Assembly: GCA_017311185.1 (NCBI GenBank)
Contig: JAESUZ010002605.1
Location: forward strand, 620,001-684,000
Source: Proteles cristata cristata
Lineage: Eukaryota > Chordata > Mammalia > Carnivora > Hyaenidae
Direction: 5' to 3'
Length of the DNA stretch: 64,000 bases
The translations under genes were made by a program, and so were the position numbers. Shown here in pieces: positions 1-10,417 of the stretch (its first letter is position 1; the number at the start of each line of letters is the position of its first letter). Under the pieces are notes generated by a model, which was given only the letters and a program-made list of their open reading frames with translations, was not told the DNA's origin and ran no database searches.

Positions 1-1325
1 TATTTATTTACTTACTTATTTGTTATTGAAGTAAAATTGGTATATAACACCATATAAGTTTCAGATATACCACCTTGTAAGTCAGTATTTGCATAGACTG
101 CAAAGTGATCACCACCATGTCTAGTTACCATTCATCACCATACAAATTGAGCTCCTTCTGCCGTTTTGCCTATCCCTTTACCCCCTTTCCTCTCTAGTAA
201 CTGCCAATCTGTTCTCTGTATCTCTGGGTTTGGTTTTGTTTTTTCGTTGTTTTGTTTTTTAGATTTCACATGTAAGTGAAATCATGATATTTGTCTTTCT
301 CCATCTGACTTATTTCACTGAGTGTAATACCATCGAGGTCCATCCATGTTATTACAAAAGGCAAAATTTCCTCCATTTTTGTTGTTGGGTAGTATTCTAT
401 TGTGTGTGTGTGTGTGTATGTGTATATATATATACATATACATATATATATATATACATACCACCTCTTTATTCATTCATCAATCGATGTACACTTTGGT
501 TCCTTCCATGTCTTGACTATTATAAATAATGCCTCAATAAACATAGGATATACATATCTTTTTGAAATATTGCTCTCCTTTCTTGGGATAAACACCCAGA
601 AGCGGAATACCTGAACCTTATGGTAGTTAAATTTTTTGAGGAATATTCATAGTGTTTTCCATGGTGGCTGCACCAATTCACAGTCCCTGATGATTAGTGA
701 TGTTGAACATTTTTCATGTGCCTTTTGGCCATCTGTATGTCTTCTTCAAAAAAAATATTCAGATCCTCTGCCCATTTTTAAATCAGATTGTCTTTTGTTG
801 TTGAGTATTATGAGTTCTTTATCTATTTTGGATGTTAATCTCTTATCAGAAATATGATTTGCAAATATCCTTTCCCATTCAGTAGATTGTCTTTTCATTT
901 TGTTCATGGTTTCCTTCACTGTTTAGAAGCTTTTTAGTTTAGCATGGTCCCATTTGCTTATGTTTGATCTTGTTTCCCTTGCCTTTGGAGTCAAATCCAA
1001 AAACACATTGCTAAGACCAGTGTCAAAGAGTTTACCACCTATGTTATCTTCTAGGAATTTTATGGTTTCAGGTCTTAGATACAAGTCTTTAACCCATTTG
1101 AGTTATTTTTGGGGTATGATGTTAGACAGTGTCTACTTTCACTCTTTTGCAAGTGGCTGTCTGGTTTTCCCACTCCATTTATCCAATAGACTGTCCTCTT
1201 TCCATTGTATATTCTTGGCCCCTTTGTCATAACCTAATTGACTATATATCTGTGGATTTATTTCTGGGCTTTCTATTCTGTTCCATTGATCTGTGCGTCT
1301 GTTTTTATTCCAATACTATACTATT
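1..1325 (-). mobile_element. L1 (L1M-type) 3' part, antisense: 3' UTR and end of ORF2
   Basis: Reads as the reverse complement of a mammalian L1: 3' UTR at the left (attgaagtaaaattggtata, tgactatt-like blocks), then antisense ORF2 C terminus (tttatggtttcaggtctta, tccattgtatattcttggc). The 3' end is at or before the window edge, so the element may start outside. Many substitutions and stops indicate an old, dead copy. The (TG)n(TA)n tract at 401-460 grew inside it. It abuts an ORF1 piece in the opposite orientation at about 1325. Confidence 0.88.
401..460. repeat. (TG)n/(TA)n compound microsatellite
   Basis: About nine TG units followed by TA-rich repeats with CATA interruptions, inside the L1 3' UTR. 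It produces spurious Val/Cys/Tyr-rich reading frames. Confidence 0.95.
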
Positions 1326-1690
1326 TGCTCATGGTCAGGAGAAAGGTGGTAAACACAGTGAGAACTTCAACAAAGAGAAAATATAAGGAAGCACCAAACA
1401 GAAGTCACAGAGCTAAGGAATACAACTGAACTGAAAAATACATGAGAGCAGTTCAACAGCAGACCAGATGAAGTCAAAGAATGGATCAGTGACCTGGAAG
1501 ACAGGGCAGTGGAACTCACATAAATAGTGCTACAAAAAGAAAAAAAAAATTTAAAGTGCAGTTAGCTTAAGGGACCTGTGGGAAAATATCAAGCAGGATA
1601 ACATCTGCATTATAGGGGTCCCAGAAGGAGAAGAAAGGGGTAGAAAAGTTATATGAAGAAATAAAGGCTATGAAATTCAGACATAGGTGT
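1326..1690 (+). mobile_element. L1 ORF1 fragment, sense orientation
   Basis: Matches the L1 ORF1 coiled-coil/RRM text in sense: gtgagaacttcaacaaagag, aatggatcagtgacctggaa, cattataggggtcccagaag. It lies directly next to the antisense 3' half of an L1 at 1-1325, the layout expected of a 5'-inverted (twin-primed) insertion, though the intervening part of the element is missing. Frame is broken; no product expected. Confidence 0.82.
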
Positions 1691-1787
1691 CTGAGTGTTA
1701 GGTGTGTTCATTTTCATTGGGGTTTTTATTGTTTCTAGCCTTCTTCAGTGAACAGAGCTAAAAAATACAAACTTTGAAAAACAAAGA

Positions 1788-2013
1788 GGGGTGCCTGGGT
1801 GGCTCGTTTAGTTAAGTGTCCAACTCTTGATTTCAGCTCACGTCATGATCTCGCTGTACATGAGCTGAGCCTCTGCCCTGGCACCATGGAGCCTGCTTGG
1901 GATTCTCTCTCTCCCTCTCTCTCTACCCCTCCCCAGCTCCTGCATGCACATTCTCTCTCTCTCTCTCAAAATAAATAAATAAACCAAAAAATAAAGAAAA
2001 AGGAAAAAAAAAA
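1788..2013 (+). mobile_element. CanSINE (tRNA-Lys SINE), plus strand
   Basis: Head ggggtgcctgggtggctc, then a diverged tRNA-like part, gagcctgcttgggattctct, CT-rich stretch and caaaataaataaataaacc tail. The moderately diverged head suggests an older felid/carnivore copy. Confidence 0.93.
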
Positions 2014-2029
2014 AGGAAACAAGTTAGTT

Positions 2030-2375
2030 CATAGGGATATTACAGGTATAAATTGTTCATATGGTTATATAATTTATATCATATGGTTTTTAAATAACAG
2101 TACATTACTGTTTATAGATATTAACTATTTAAAAATATACTTGAAATACTGCAAGAAAACACACTAAAATTTTGGCAGTGGTTGTCTCTAAAGGCTGTGA
2201 TTTGAAGCACAATTTTGAATCATTTGCATGTATTACTTCCAAAATCAAGGGAATGTTATTTTCGAAGATAATTTTACCTTGGATTTTTCCATTCAAGAAT
2301 ATATTCTTAAACTTATTGAAACAATTACTACTAAAATTGGTATTTAAAGCAATTTTCTAAGAATGGCCTTTCAAT
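2030..2375 (+). mobile_element. Possible old L1M 3' UTR remnant
   Basis: The phrase ggcagtggttgtctctaaag followed by AT-rich text resembles sense L1M 3' UTR. The match is short, and neighbouring sequence is too AT-rich to be sure. Confidence 0.35.
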
Positions 2376-3124
2376 AAAGGAGCTCTCTAATATGGTTTAT
2401 TTCTCTATTCAAGTTTCAAACTACACTCAACTCAAAGAGGATTTACCATGAAGCAAATAAAGCTTAAGCTTCAGAGCCTTCCTGCAAGGGTGCAAGTAAT
2501 GCGTTCACACAGCCATAGGTTTTTGTAAATTTGCAAACACTGAGCACATTGAGTGAAGGCTGTGGTCTGTCTTCACTCTGGCTTTTATTGTCACTCTGAT
2601 TTTTGCTGACTTTCTATTGTCAAGTGGCACTAGATTGGCCTCAGGCCTTTTGGGGATCAGGCTTAGGGTACTTGTGTTGGAGGGAAACCTTTAGTTTGAA
2701 TTCTGTAGAATGTACTTATGCACCTTGCCACCATTTTTGATTTCTTACCAGCTGCCCAGGAGAAAGAACAGCCAGCTTCCCACAGCGCTGCTAGGACCTG
2801 CACAGCTGACTTACAATGCGTTGTGCAGCAGGCTGCGGGGCCAGGGACCACAGCACGGTATGAATGGCGGCGCTCAGCCGTAGAAGTATGAGATAACTGT
2901 AGAGAACTCAGGTCTGAAATGTAAGGAGCCAACATGCTAGTCTGAGGGCATATGGTGCAATCTTTAGGTATATAGCACTCCAAGCTGAACATTTATTTTT
3001 CATCAAATGCTAGTCGAAAAGACATCCTCTTCTGTCAAAAAATATACTACATAGTCCCCACTATCATAAAAACATCAATTTTTTATAGTAAGGGTATAGC
3101 TGATAAGCTCAACAGGTGCCACCA
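2376..3124. other. Unassigned; GC-richer patch, no gene seen
   Basis: Mostly AT-rich with no family I recognise. A patch at about 2740-2890 has higher GC and several CpGs. A 109-codon minus-strand frame (2663-2992) covers it but shows no domain, signal peptide or splice context, so I do not call a gene. Confidence 0.5.
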
Positions 3125-3240
3125 GGGCTCCTGGGTGGCTGAGTTGGTTAAGCCACAGACTCTTGATCTCAGCTCAGGTCTTGAACTCAGGTAGTGAGGT
3201 CAAACCCTATGCTGGCTTCTTTTCTGGGCATGAAGCTCCC
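3125..3240 (+). mobile_element. Truncated CanSINE whose tail became a GAAA tract
   Basis: Head gggctcctgggtggctgagt with gactcttgatctcagctcag identifies the SINE. The normal CT-rich body is missing and the element runs straight into the (GAAA)n tract at 3241, which probably grew from its A-rich tail. Confidence 0.82.
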
Positions 3241-3242
3241 GA

Positions 3243-3282
<40 letters not shown>

Positions 3283-3359
3283 AAAGAAGGAAGGAAGGAA
3301 GGAAGGAAAGAAGGAAGGAAGGAAGGAAGGAAGGAAGGAAGGAAGGAAGGAAGGAAGGA

Positions 3360-3398
<39 letters not shown>

Positions 3399-3414
3399 GA
3401 AAGAAAGAAAGAAA

Positions 3415-3478
<64 letters not shown>

Positions 3479-3485
3479 AAAAGAA
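3241..3485 (+). repeat. (GAAA)n-(GGAA)n-(GAAA)n compound microsatellite, about 245 bp
   Basis: Pure purine tract on the plus strand: GAAA units to about 3284, GGAA units with one AAGAAGG step to about 3360, then GAAA units with a few A or G insertions to 3485. It is open in several frames on both strands (Lys/Glu/Arg plus, Phe/Leu/Ser minus), which are repeat artefacts. Confidence 0.98.
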
Positions 3486-4989
3486 ACTGAAATTTGAAAA
3501 GATATTTTGGAATGTTACAATAAAATAAGTGAGAAATTGCATATTACTGTAACATATCTGAGACATCCTTCTTGTAATATCTTTAAATTTAGTTATTTAA
3601 AAACACCAAGATAAAAGAATTACAAAATTAATGGAATATGAAACAAAAGTGATAAAGATGAATAATGAAGTCAATAGAAACCATTAAGAAGCAATTTATA
3701 GCAAAAATATTTCCACAGTATCAAAAGCAATCATCCATTAAGAGGAAGATAAAAATTTCAAATTAAACTGGGGACTCTGTTTATTAATAGAATTAATGAA
3801 AATGTATGAATTAATGAACACATTAGAAGACTATTTAATTTCATGTTGACTGAACATGAAATACACTGATAAAAATATTATCATATACAACTACAAAGAG
3901 TGTTTAAAGAGCAAACTGTTTAAGAAGTGTCAAAGATCCCCATAATATTTAAGGTTAATCACTAGAATAAAATGCCCTGAAATTATGTTTTACATATTGA
4001 TATTTATGGGTCATTGATATTATCTCAATTTAACAATCATCCTAAATATAGAAATGACATTGCTAATAATGAGTTATAAAGATAAAATGAACTTTACTAA
4101 TTACCAATTATAAAATAGGCTGATATGTTTTATATTATATATAGAGAGAGAGAAAATAACACTATAAATTGGTTGGTATATGAAGATATGATTGAATGTA
4201 GGAAAACGAGTATTATACAGGTATATCTGGCAGTTCAATATTAATATTAGCTTTCCTGCCCCAATTTTATTGTGTGTGGTATTTGTCACTTTCTTTTCTA
4301 AAAAATCATGTATTGTTATGATTTCTCATTCTAAGTAAATATTCACTTTAATTCCTAGGTGTGCATTTAGTAAAGAAGGGCCCCCAGTGTTCTATGAATT
4401 TTAGGTCACATAAAACCTGAATCCTACCGTGTGTTCTAACCATAAGGCTAAATGAACACAATTAAAGATGTAAGGGCTTGGTTGGGAGAGTGAGGGAAAG
4501 GAGATTGGAGAAAATATGCAGAAATGTTAAAAAGGAAGATAAGAACTTGGCCAGGATAGATAAAAGAGAGTTAAGAGTTTCCTGGTAAAGTAGAAGTTGA
4601 ACACATATCTTTCGGAATTATGAAGATTCTATTTGTTGAATTTCTCATTTATTTATGGCCCACCAGTTTATATAGTAGTTGAGTCTGGTGACAAGCCATA
4701 TAAAATAAAATCCCAAAATATAAAAGTTTAAAAGTCAAAATCCTGGAAATAAAAGTAGATTAAGAAAGCGAGATCAAAAACCAAAAAAAGAAAATATTTT
4801 GCAGGCTGTGAAGAGCAATCTACACATTATCTGACCTATAATTTGACTCTAAACTTCCTAGTACCAAACAAAAAGAAAACACTTACATGTATGTAGCTTT
4901 TCTGTCAAAATCAAACTCATATCACTACCCCAGGGAAACAAAAGCTTTTCTCAATGTTTAGCTCTAAATGAAATATATTTTTAATTTAA
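3486..4989. other. AT-rich stretch, no gene or clear repeat
   Basis: No RNA gene, exon or recognisable repeat. Short AG-repeat at 4141-4155. May contain very old L1 debris, but I cannot support it. Confidence 0.5.
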
Positions 4990-5188
4990 AAAATTTTTAA
5001 TGTTTATTTATTTATTTTTGAGAGAAAGATACAGAGTGAGTGTGGGAGAGGGACCTAGGGAAAGGGAGACACAGAATCCAAAGCAGGCTCCAGGTTCTGA
5101 ACTGTCAGGACAGAGCCCGATGCTGGGTTCCTGCGATCATGACCTAAGCAGTCAGAGGCCTAACTGATTGAGCCATCCAGACACTCCT
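4990..5188 (-). mobile_element. CanSINE, minus strand
   Basis: Reads tttttaatgtttatttattt, gaggaagg-like AG-rich body, agcaggctccaggttctgaa, ending in gattgagccatccagacact. Forms the left arm of an inverted SINE pair with the copy at 5217. Confidence 0.93.
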
Positions 5189-5216
5189 GTAAATAAAATA
5201 TTTTAAGAGAAATTTA

Positions 5217-5425
5217 AGGGGCGCCTGAGTGGCTCAGTCAGTTAATTGTTGTACACTTGATCTTGGTTCAGGTCATGATCTCATGGTCCCGAGATTGAGC
5301 CCTGTATTGGGCTCTGCACTGGGCCTGGGGCCTGCTTGGGTGTCTCTCTCTCTTTCTCTCTCTCTCTCTCCCTCTCTCCCCTGCTCACACTTTCTCTCTC
5401 TCTCTCAAAAAAAAAAAAAAAAAAG
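5217..5425 (+). mobile_element. CanSINE, plus strand
   Basis: Head ggggcgcctgagtggctcag, body with ggctctgcactgggcctggg, CT-rich stretch and a pure 18-A tail. Only 28 bp from the inverted copy at 4990-5188. Confidence 0.94.
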
Positions 5426-5527
5426 TAGGGGGGTACATTTTAATATATGGACTGATGTACTAAAAACAAAATCCTCAGAATATTCTTAGACCAAACACAG
5501 TAGTAAGTTTAAATTGCCTGTTTCTTG

Positions 5528-5783
5528 AGGCACCTGGGTGGCTCAGTCAGTTAAGTGACCAATCGTTGATTTCAGCTCAGGTCATGATCCCGCAGTTTGT
5601 GATTTAAGGCCCACGTTGGGCTCCACACTATCAGTATGGAGCCTGCTTGGGATTCTCTCTCTCCCTCTCCCTCTCTCTCTCTCTGTCTCTCTGTCTTTCT
5701 TTCTCTCTCTCTCTTTCTCTCCCTCTCTCTCTCTCTTTACCTCCTCTGCTCTCTCAAAATAAATAAATAAACTTTAAAAAATA
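5528..5783 (+). mobile_element. CanSINE with expanded CT-rich body, plus strand
   Basis: Head aggcacctgggtggctcagt and tail aaaataaataaataaacttt. The pyrimidine-rich stretch (about 5654-5740) is roughly double the usual length, with CTCT, CTGT and CTTT steps. Confidence 0.93.
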
Positions 5784-5839
5784 AATTGCATTTTCTATAG
5801 AAGCTGTAAACTATGTTTGATACCCCATGAAATCTGTAC

Positions 5840-6720
5840 TGTTTGTTGCTCTGACTGCCCAGAACTGATTCCACTTTTGGGGGGGGCTGGTTCTGGCATC
5901 CCAATTCGTTGTAAGGACAATCAGCTAACATGGTGTCTTATGCCTCCTAGGATGGGCATAGTCACGTCAGAGCAAAGTGTAAGCAGATATAACAAAGAAG
6001 CTGCTAAATGAATGGGGCAGGAGTTGATTTCTCCCTCGTGGTAGTAGTACTTCAGATCGGCAAGCCAGCTTCGCTACAGAGCATCATGCCAGGGCCTCCG
6101 TCCTTCCGCACCGTCGCGCCTTTCCCAGGACTACTGTTATTGTCTGCTCTGTTCATACCGGTCAGGGCTAACCGCCCACACGTCCTTGTCTCTGCCTGTG
6201 GAGAAAGGAAAAGCGAGTCCTAGGGAAAGTGCCTTTATCTTGAAAAGAACCTGAAAATTGCAAAAATCATTTTTGTTCACATTGCATTGACCGGGACTAG
6301 CTCAAGGTCGCACCTGGCTGCAGAGGAAACATGGTCCAGCTGGTCAGCCTGAAACAGAGGAGGACTTCTGTTGTGGAATGAAGGGAGCAGGGATGCTTGG
6401 ATACGGTCATCACTCTTTGCCACCGCAAAGGGTTACCGAATTAACCTAAGCTGAGCCAATTGGAGGCTCCCTCGCTGACTATGCAAATTCATAAAGCAAC
6501 CAAAAATGGTTGGAGTTAATTCACTGTCTGAGAGACACTGTCTGAGAGACAGTATTGATGAGTCTATCAGTGCCGCTTCCAAGACTCTCTGGAGCTGTTC
6601 CAAGTCTGAGTCCTTCATCTGCTCTTTGATCTGGGTGAGTCTTCCTTACAGTCCCACAAATCCCCTTATCCTGCAACAAGACTTTCTCAAAGGATCAGAA
6701 TACCTGTCAGTGAAGGCAAT
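5840..6720. other. Unassigned GC-richer stretch, possibly an ancient LTR
   Basis: Higher GC and CpG than flanks (tccgcaccgtcgcgcctttc, gccaattggaggctccctcg). Style resembles an old ERV-type LTR (tccttgtctctgcctgtgga), but I see no TG...CA ends or TSD. Short open frames on both strands have no recognisable domains. No gene supported. Confidence 0.35.
6523..6550 (+). repeat. Perfect tandem duplication of a 14-mer
   Basis: Two adjacent copies of actgtctgagagac, 6523-6536 and 6537-6550, with a third partial start (agt). Confidence 0.9.
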
Positions 6721-7214
6721 TCTGTTACGGATGAATGTTAAGTAGGGTGCAAGTGAGTCTTTTTTTCCTTTAACAAAGGGCTAATTTATTTTATCCTAAA
6801 AGTACGCTTGTTATATTTCATTTGATTAGAGAGATAACACCAGTTTTTGATGCTGTAATATTCAGAGACCTTAATGCCTCTGCTCCATCACACACATGCA
6901 CAAAGAAATGTCAGAAAGAATGTTTTAAAATTATCCTTTTAAATAAGTGGATTAGCCCTGAGTGAATCACTCCAAATTCATGAGTAAAGCAAGAGTGCAA
7001 GGTGAAAGAGTAGATAGTGGTGATGAAACTGCTCGTTTTTCCAGAGGACATGTGAGAACAGTTAGTTTAGAGCTCCTATGTTCATAAGAGGGAAGGAAAA
7101 AAGCCTTGGAGCTAACTAGGGTCAAAAGCCAGATCATAGTCCCCTCTGGAAAGTCAAGATTCATGAAAAATCACATCTTCAGGAAAATAGGGAAATTTTT
7201 TAAATATGCTTTTT
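6721..7214. other. No gene or clear repeat seen
   Basis: AT-rich unassigned DNA. A 65-codon minus frame at 6967-7164 lacks any recognisable feature. Confidence 0.5.
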
Positions 7215-7443
7215 CTTCCCCCCCCCTAGCTATATTGAGGTAATTGACAAATAAAAGTGTATATATTTATAGTGCACAATGTGATATTTTGATATATATA
7301 CACATTGCGAAATGATTGCCATAATCAAACTAATTAATGTATCCATCACGTCACATAGTTACCTTAAATAAGAACATTTCATACCCACTCTTTCAGCAAA
7401 TTTTGAGTATATAATACAACATTACTAAGAATAATCACCTTTC
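7215..7443 (-). mobile_element. L1M 3' end, antisense
   Basis: Starts with a C/T-rich run then tatattgaggtaattgacaa, typical antisense L1M 3' UTR. Ends at gaataatcacctttc, which is duplicated after the SINE that interrupts it. Pairs with the sense ORF2 piece at 7660. Confidence 0.8.
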
Positions 7444-7655
7444 GGGGTGCCTGGGTCGAGCATCTGACTTTGGCTCTCAGGTCATGATCTCACCGCTCAT
7501 AGGTTCAAGCCCCGCGTCGGGCACTGTGCAGACAGCTCAGAGCCTGGACCCTGTTTCAGATTCTGTGTCTCCCTCTCTCTCTGCCCCTCTTCTGCTTGCA
7601 CTCTGTCTCTCTCTGTGTCTCAAAAATAAATAAACATTAAAATTTTTTAAAAAAG
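7444..7655 (+). mobile_element. CanSINE lacking part of the A-box region, plus strand
   Basis: ggggtgcctgggtcgagcat joins the head directly to the later tRNA part, so the usual ggctcagtcggtt is deleted. The rest is felid-type (ccgcgtcgggcactgtgcag, gattctgtgtctccctctct) with aataaataaacatt tail. Imperfect 16-bp TSD: agaataatcacctttc left, agagtaatcaccattc right. Confidence 0.93.
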
Positions 7656-7659
7656 AGTA

Positions 7660-8060
7660 ATCACCATTCAGAAATCAGTTATGTTTCTATACGCTAACAA
7701 TGAACTATCCAAAGAAAGAAATTAAGAAAACAACTCTATTTACAATTGCATTTTAAAAATACTTACAAATAGATCTAACCAAGAAAGTGAGAGATCAGTA
7801 CACTGAAAACTAACAAACATTGATGAAAGAAATTGAAGATGCACATATATATGGAAAGATATTTCATGTTTATGAATTACTGTATGAATTTTGTTAAAAT
7901 ATCCATCTTACTCAAAACAACCTACAGATTTGATGCAATCTCTCTCAAAGTTCCAATGGCATTTTTTACAGAAATAGAAAAATCAATTCTAAAATTCACG
8001 TGGAACCACATAACATCTCAAACAGCCAAAATGTACCTTTATGAATTCTCTTTCCCTTTT
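7660..8060 (+). mobile_element. L1 ORF2 fragment, sense
   Basis: Clear ORF2 text after the reverse-transcriptase core: ctatacgctaacaatgaact, ttgatgaaagaaattgaaga, ccaatggcattttttacaga. Broken by stops. Orientation is opposite to the 3' UTR piece on its left, consistent with a 5'-inverted insertion. Confidence 0.85.
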
Positions 8061-8264
8061 ATGCTCTCCTTATTTCTATTATTTCGATAATACGAATTAA
8101 AGGCATTACCTATATATTTCTGTCTTTTTTTCTTAATTGTGATAGATCGATTTTTGTTTCTTCAAATTGAGTTCCTTTTAACAAACATTACATCAAATGT
8201 CCATCAACTTCCCTTGGTTTATTTCTGCAATGAGAGCCTAGACATTGTCTAGAAGCTGAGATAG

Positions 8265-9340
8265 ATCATCTCATTCATTTGTTCACGCAACAAATAGTCA
8301 CAGAGCAGCAACTACGCACATAGCACTATTCTGCATGCTAAGGATACAAAGCAAACTAACAAAAACAAAGTAAAAGTCCCTGCTCTGATAGAATTTACAT
8401 TCTTATAAAGGAATAAACAAACAAATACACAATGTTGTATGCAGTTAAGTTCTATGGAGTAATGTAAGATAGAATAAAGAGTGAATAATGAATAGATAAG
8501 GAATACAGGGAAAGCTTCTCTGAAAAGATGACATTTGAACGACAGTCAGCAGGGAGGGGAGTTAGCCATGTGAAGGTGTAGGGGAAAGTATCCCAAGAAA
8601 AGAAAGTGGCAAGAACATGGAAAGAACAATGTGTGCTCAGGGACTGTGCAGACGGTGGGGTTGGAAGAGTTAAAAGGACAGTGGAGGGACACGAGAGAGG
8701 AGCAGCAGGCAGGGGCTAGATCAGGTAAGGCCTCTTGGCCAGAGAAATGGCTCTAAATGTTATTCTAAGTACAATGGGAAGCCATTGCTAAGTTTTAACA
8801 TCATCTGATTTACATTTGCTGGAATTCCACTGGCTACTTTGTAACAACTAGCCAGTGCTGGTATGAGTAAGAATAGAAGAAGGATGACAGTTTGGGAGGA
8901 AACTAATAAAGAGATGGCAGTACCTTAGACCATGATGATGGGGCTCAATGTGTAGGAGGGTTGAGGAGAAATTGATCACTAACTCAATTTTCAACATATT
9001 GAGTTTGATAAGCTGCTGAGACATCTGAGCAGAAGTGTAGAGCCGGCAGGTTATAAAGGCATCTGGTGCTTCAGGGAGAGGCAGGGTTGGAGATGTCTAT
9101 GTGGGCGTTATCAATGCGTAGGTGGTATTCAAGCTTCAGAGATGACAGAAATTTCCTAGGATTCCAGCCATCATGGAGAGGATGGATCCCGGCAGGGGGC
9201 GGGGAACGGGCAGACAAAAGTTCAAGCCCAGGAAGAGGAGGGAGAGCCAGCAAAGGAGTCTGAGATGGTGTGGCCAATAGACAAGGCTGTAGAGTGGAGG
9301 TTGTAGGGCCCTGAAGACAAGTAACCAAATGTGGTAAGAA
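8265..9340 (-). mobile_element. L2 LINE, antisense
   Basis: Begins with the antisense L2 3' end (cattcatttgttcacgcaac, tgctaaggatacaaagc) and continues through antisense ORF2 (tcaggtaaggcctcttggcc, gggaagccattgctaagttt). Roughly 25-30% diverged by eye. Frames inside are not genes. Confidence 0.75.
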
Positions 9341-9348
9341 AAGAAAAT

Positions 9349-9543
9349 GTCGGTGCGTGGGTTGCTCAGTCAGTTGAGCATCCTACTCTTTATCTTAGTT
9401 CAGGTCATGATCTCATGGTTGTTGAACTGAGCCCTGTAGTGGGCTCTGTGTTGAGCATGGAGCCTCCTTGGGATTCTTTCTCCCTCTCTCTGCCCTTCCC
9501 TCAAGCACATAGGCTCTCTCTCATAAATAAATAAACATAAAAA
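9349..9543 (+). mobile_element. CanSINE, plus strand, inserted in L2
   Basis: tcggtgcgtgggttgctcag head, gagcatggagcctccttggg body and cataaataaataaacat tail. The mutated head suggests an older copy. Confidence 0.92.
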
Positions 9544-9546
9544 GAA

Positions 9547-9730
9547 TGAGGAAAATTTCAAGAAATACAAGATGGTGCTGAGAGATACCAAAATAAGAGA
9601 CAAAATGAGGATTGACCATTTGGCAACATTGAGGCCTATGTCAAAGATTGTCCTTCAAGTAAAAGGAATGAAAGTTTAAGTTTACCATCTACTTGACCTG
9701 GAATGAGGGGGATGGAAGGTAGAATGGATC
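9547..9730 (-). mobile_element. Probable continuation of the antisense L2
   Basis: gaggattgaccatttggcaa and acattgaggcctatgtcaaa match text that follows antisense L2 copies elsewhere. Likely the same insertion as 8265-9340, split by the SINE. Confidence 0.5.
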
Positions 9731-10145
9731 AGACCTTCTATGCAAGAGTATATCTTTATTTTACTTTTTGTTTTAAAGAAATCTTTTTTTGTGTCAGACA
9801 AGAGCTGAGGCAGGGTACTCATTTTCTCCTGACAAGATTGCTTTCGTTATCAACGCATGCTGGCAAGGCTCTGCCCTTAGTATGATTGGGGCAACTCAGA
9901 CAAGTTCAAGCTGGAGGTACCTGCTGTGACTCTGACCACAGGCATGTTTCCTAGAAGTGCTGATGGAATCACACAGTGCCTCCTGACTGCCTGACATCCT
10001 GTCCTCAGCCTCATGACTCACTCCTCTGAGGACTTACTGGTTTGGGGGAGGAATGTTCTTTCATAGTTTTCCCCACTTAATTCCCAGGTGAAATGTATAA
10101 AGTCACGGGTAATCTGGAACTATCTACAGTAAAAATAAATGACAG
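9731..10145. other. No gene or clear repeat seen
   Basis: Unassigned. Ends at the left TSD of the next SINE. Confidence 0.5.
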
Positions 10146-10163
10146 AAATTTCTTGAAATTCTT

Positions 10164-10399
10164 GGGGCACCTGGGTGGCTCAGTCAGGTGAGCGTCTGAA
10201 TTTGGCTCAGGTCATGATCTCACGGTTCGGTTTGTGGTGTTCAAGCCCCACGTCGGGCTCTGTGCTGACAGCTGGCTCAGAGCCTGGGGCCTGTTTCGGG
10301 TTCTGTGTCTCCCTCTCTCTCTGACCCTCCCCTGCTCATGCTGTCTCTCTCTCAGAAATGGATAGAACATTGAAAGGAAATTTAAAAACAAAAAAACAA
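10164..10399 (+). mobile_element. CanSINE with perfect 18-bp TSD, plus strand
   Basis: ggggcacctgggtggctcag head, ctgacagctggctcagagcc body (a small ggct insertion), tagaacattgaaag tail. TSD aaatttcttgaaattctt at 10146-10163 and 10400-10417 is identical, so the insertion is fairly recent. Confidence 0.97.
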
Positions 10400-10417
10400 A
10401 AATTTCTTGAAATTCTT

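Noticed and set aside
3163..3566. Lys/Glu/Arg-rich and Phe/Leu/Ser-rich frames over the GAAA tract
   Set aside because: Tetranucleotide repeat artefact, open in several frames on both strands.
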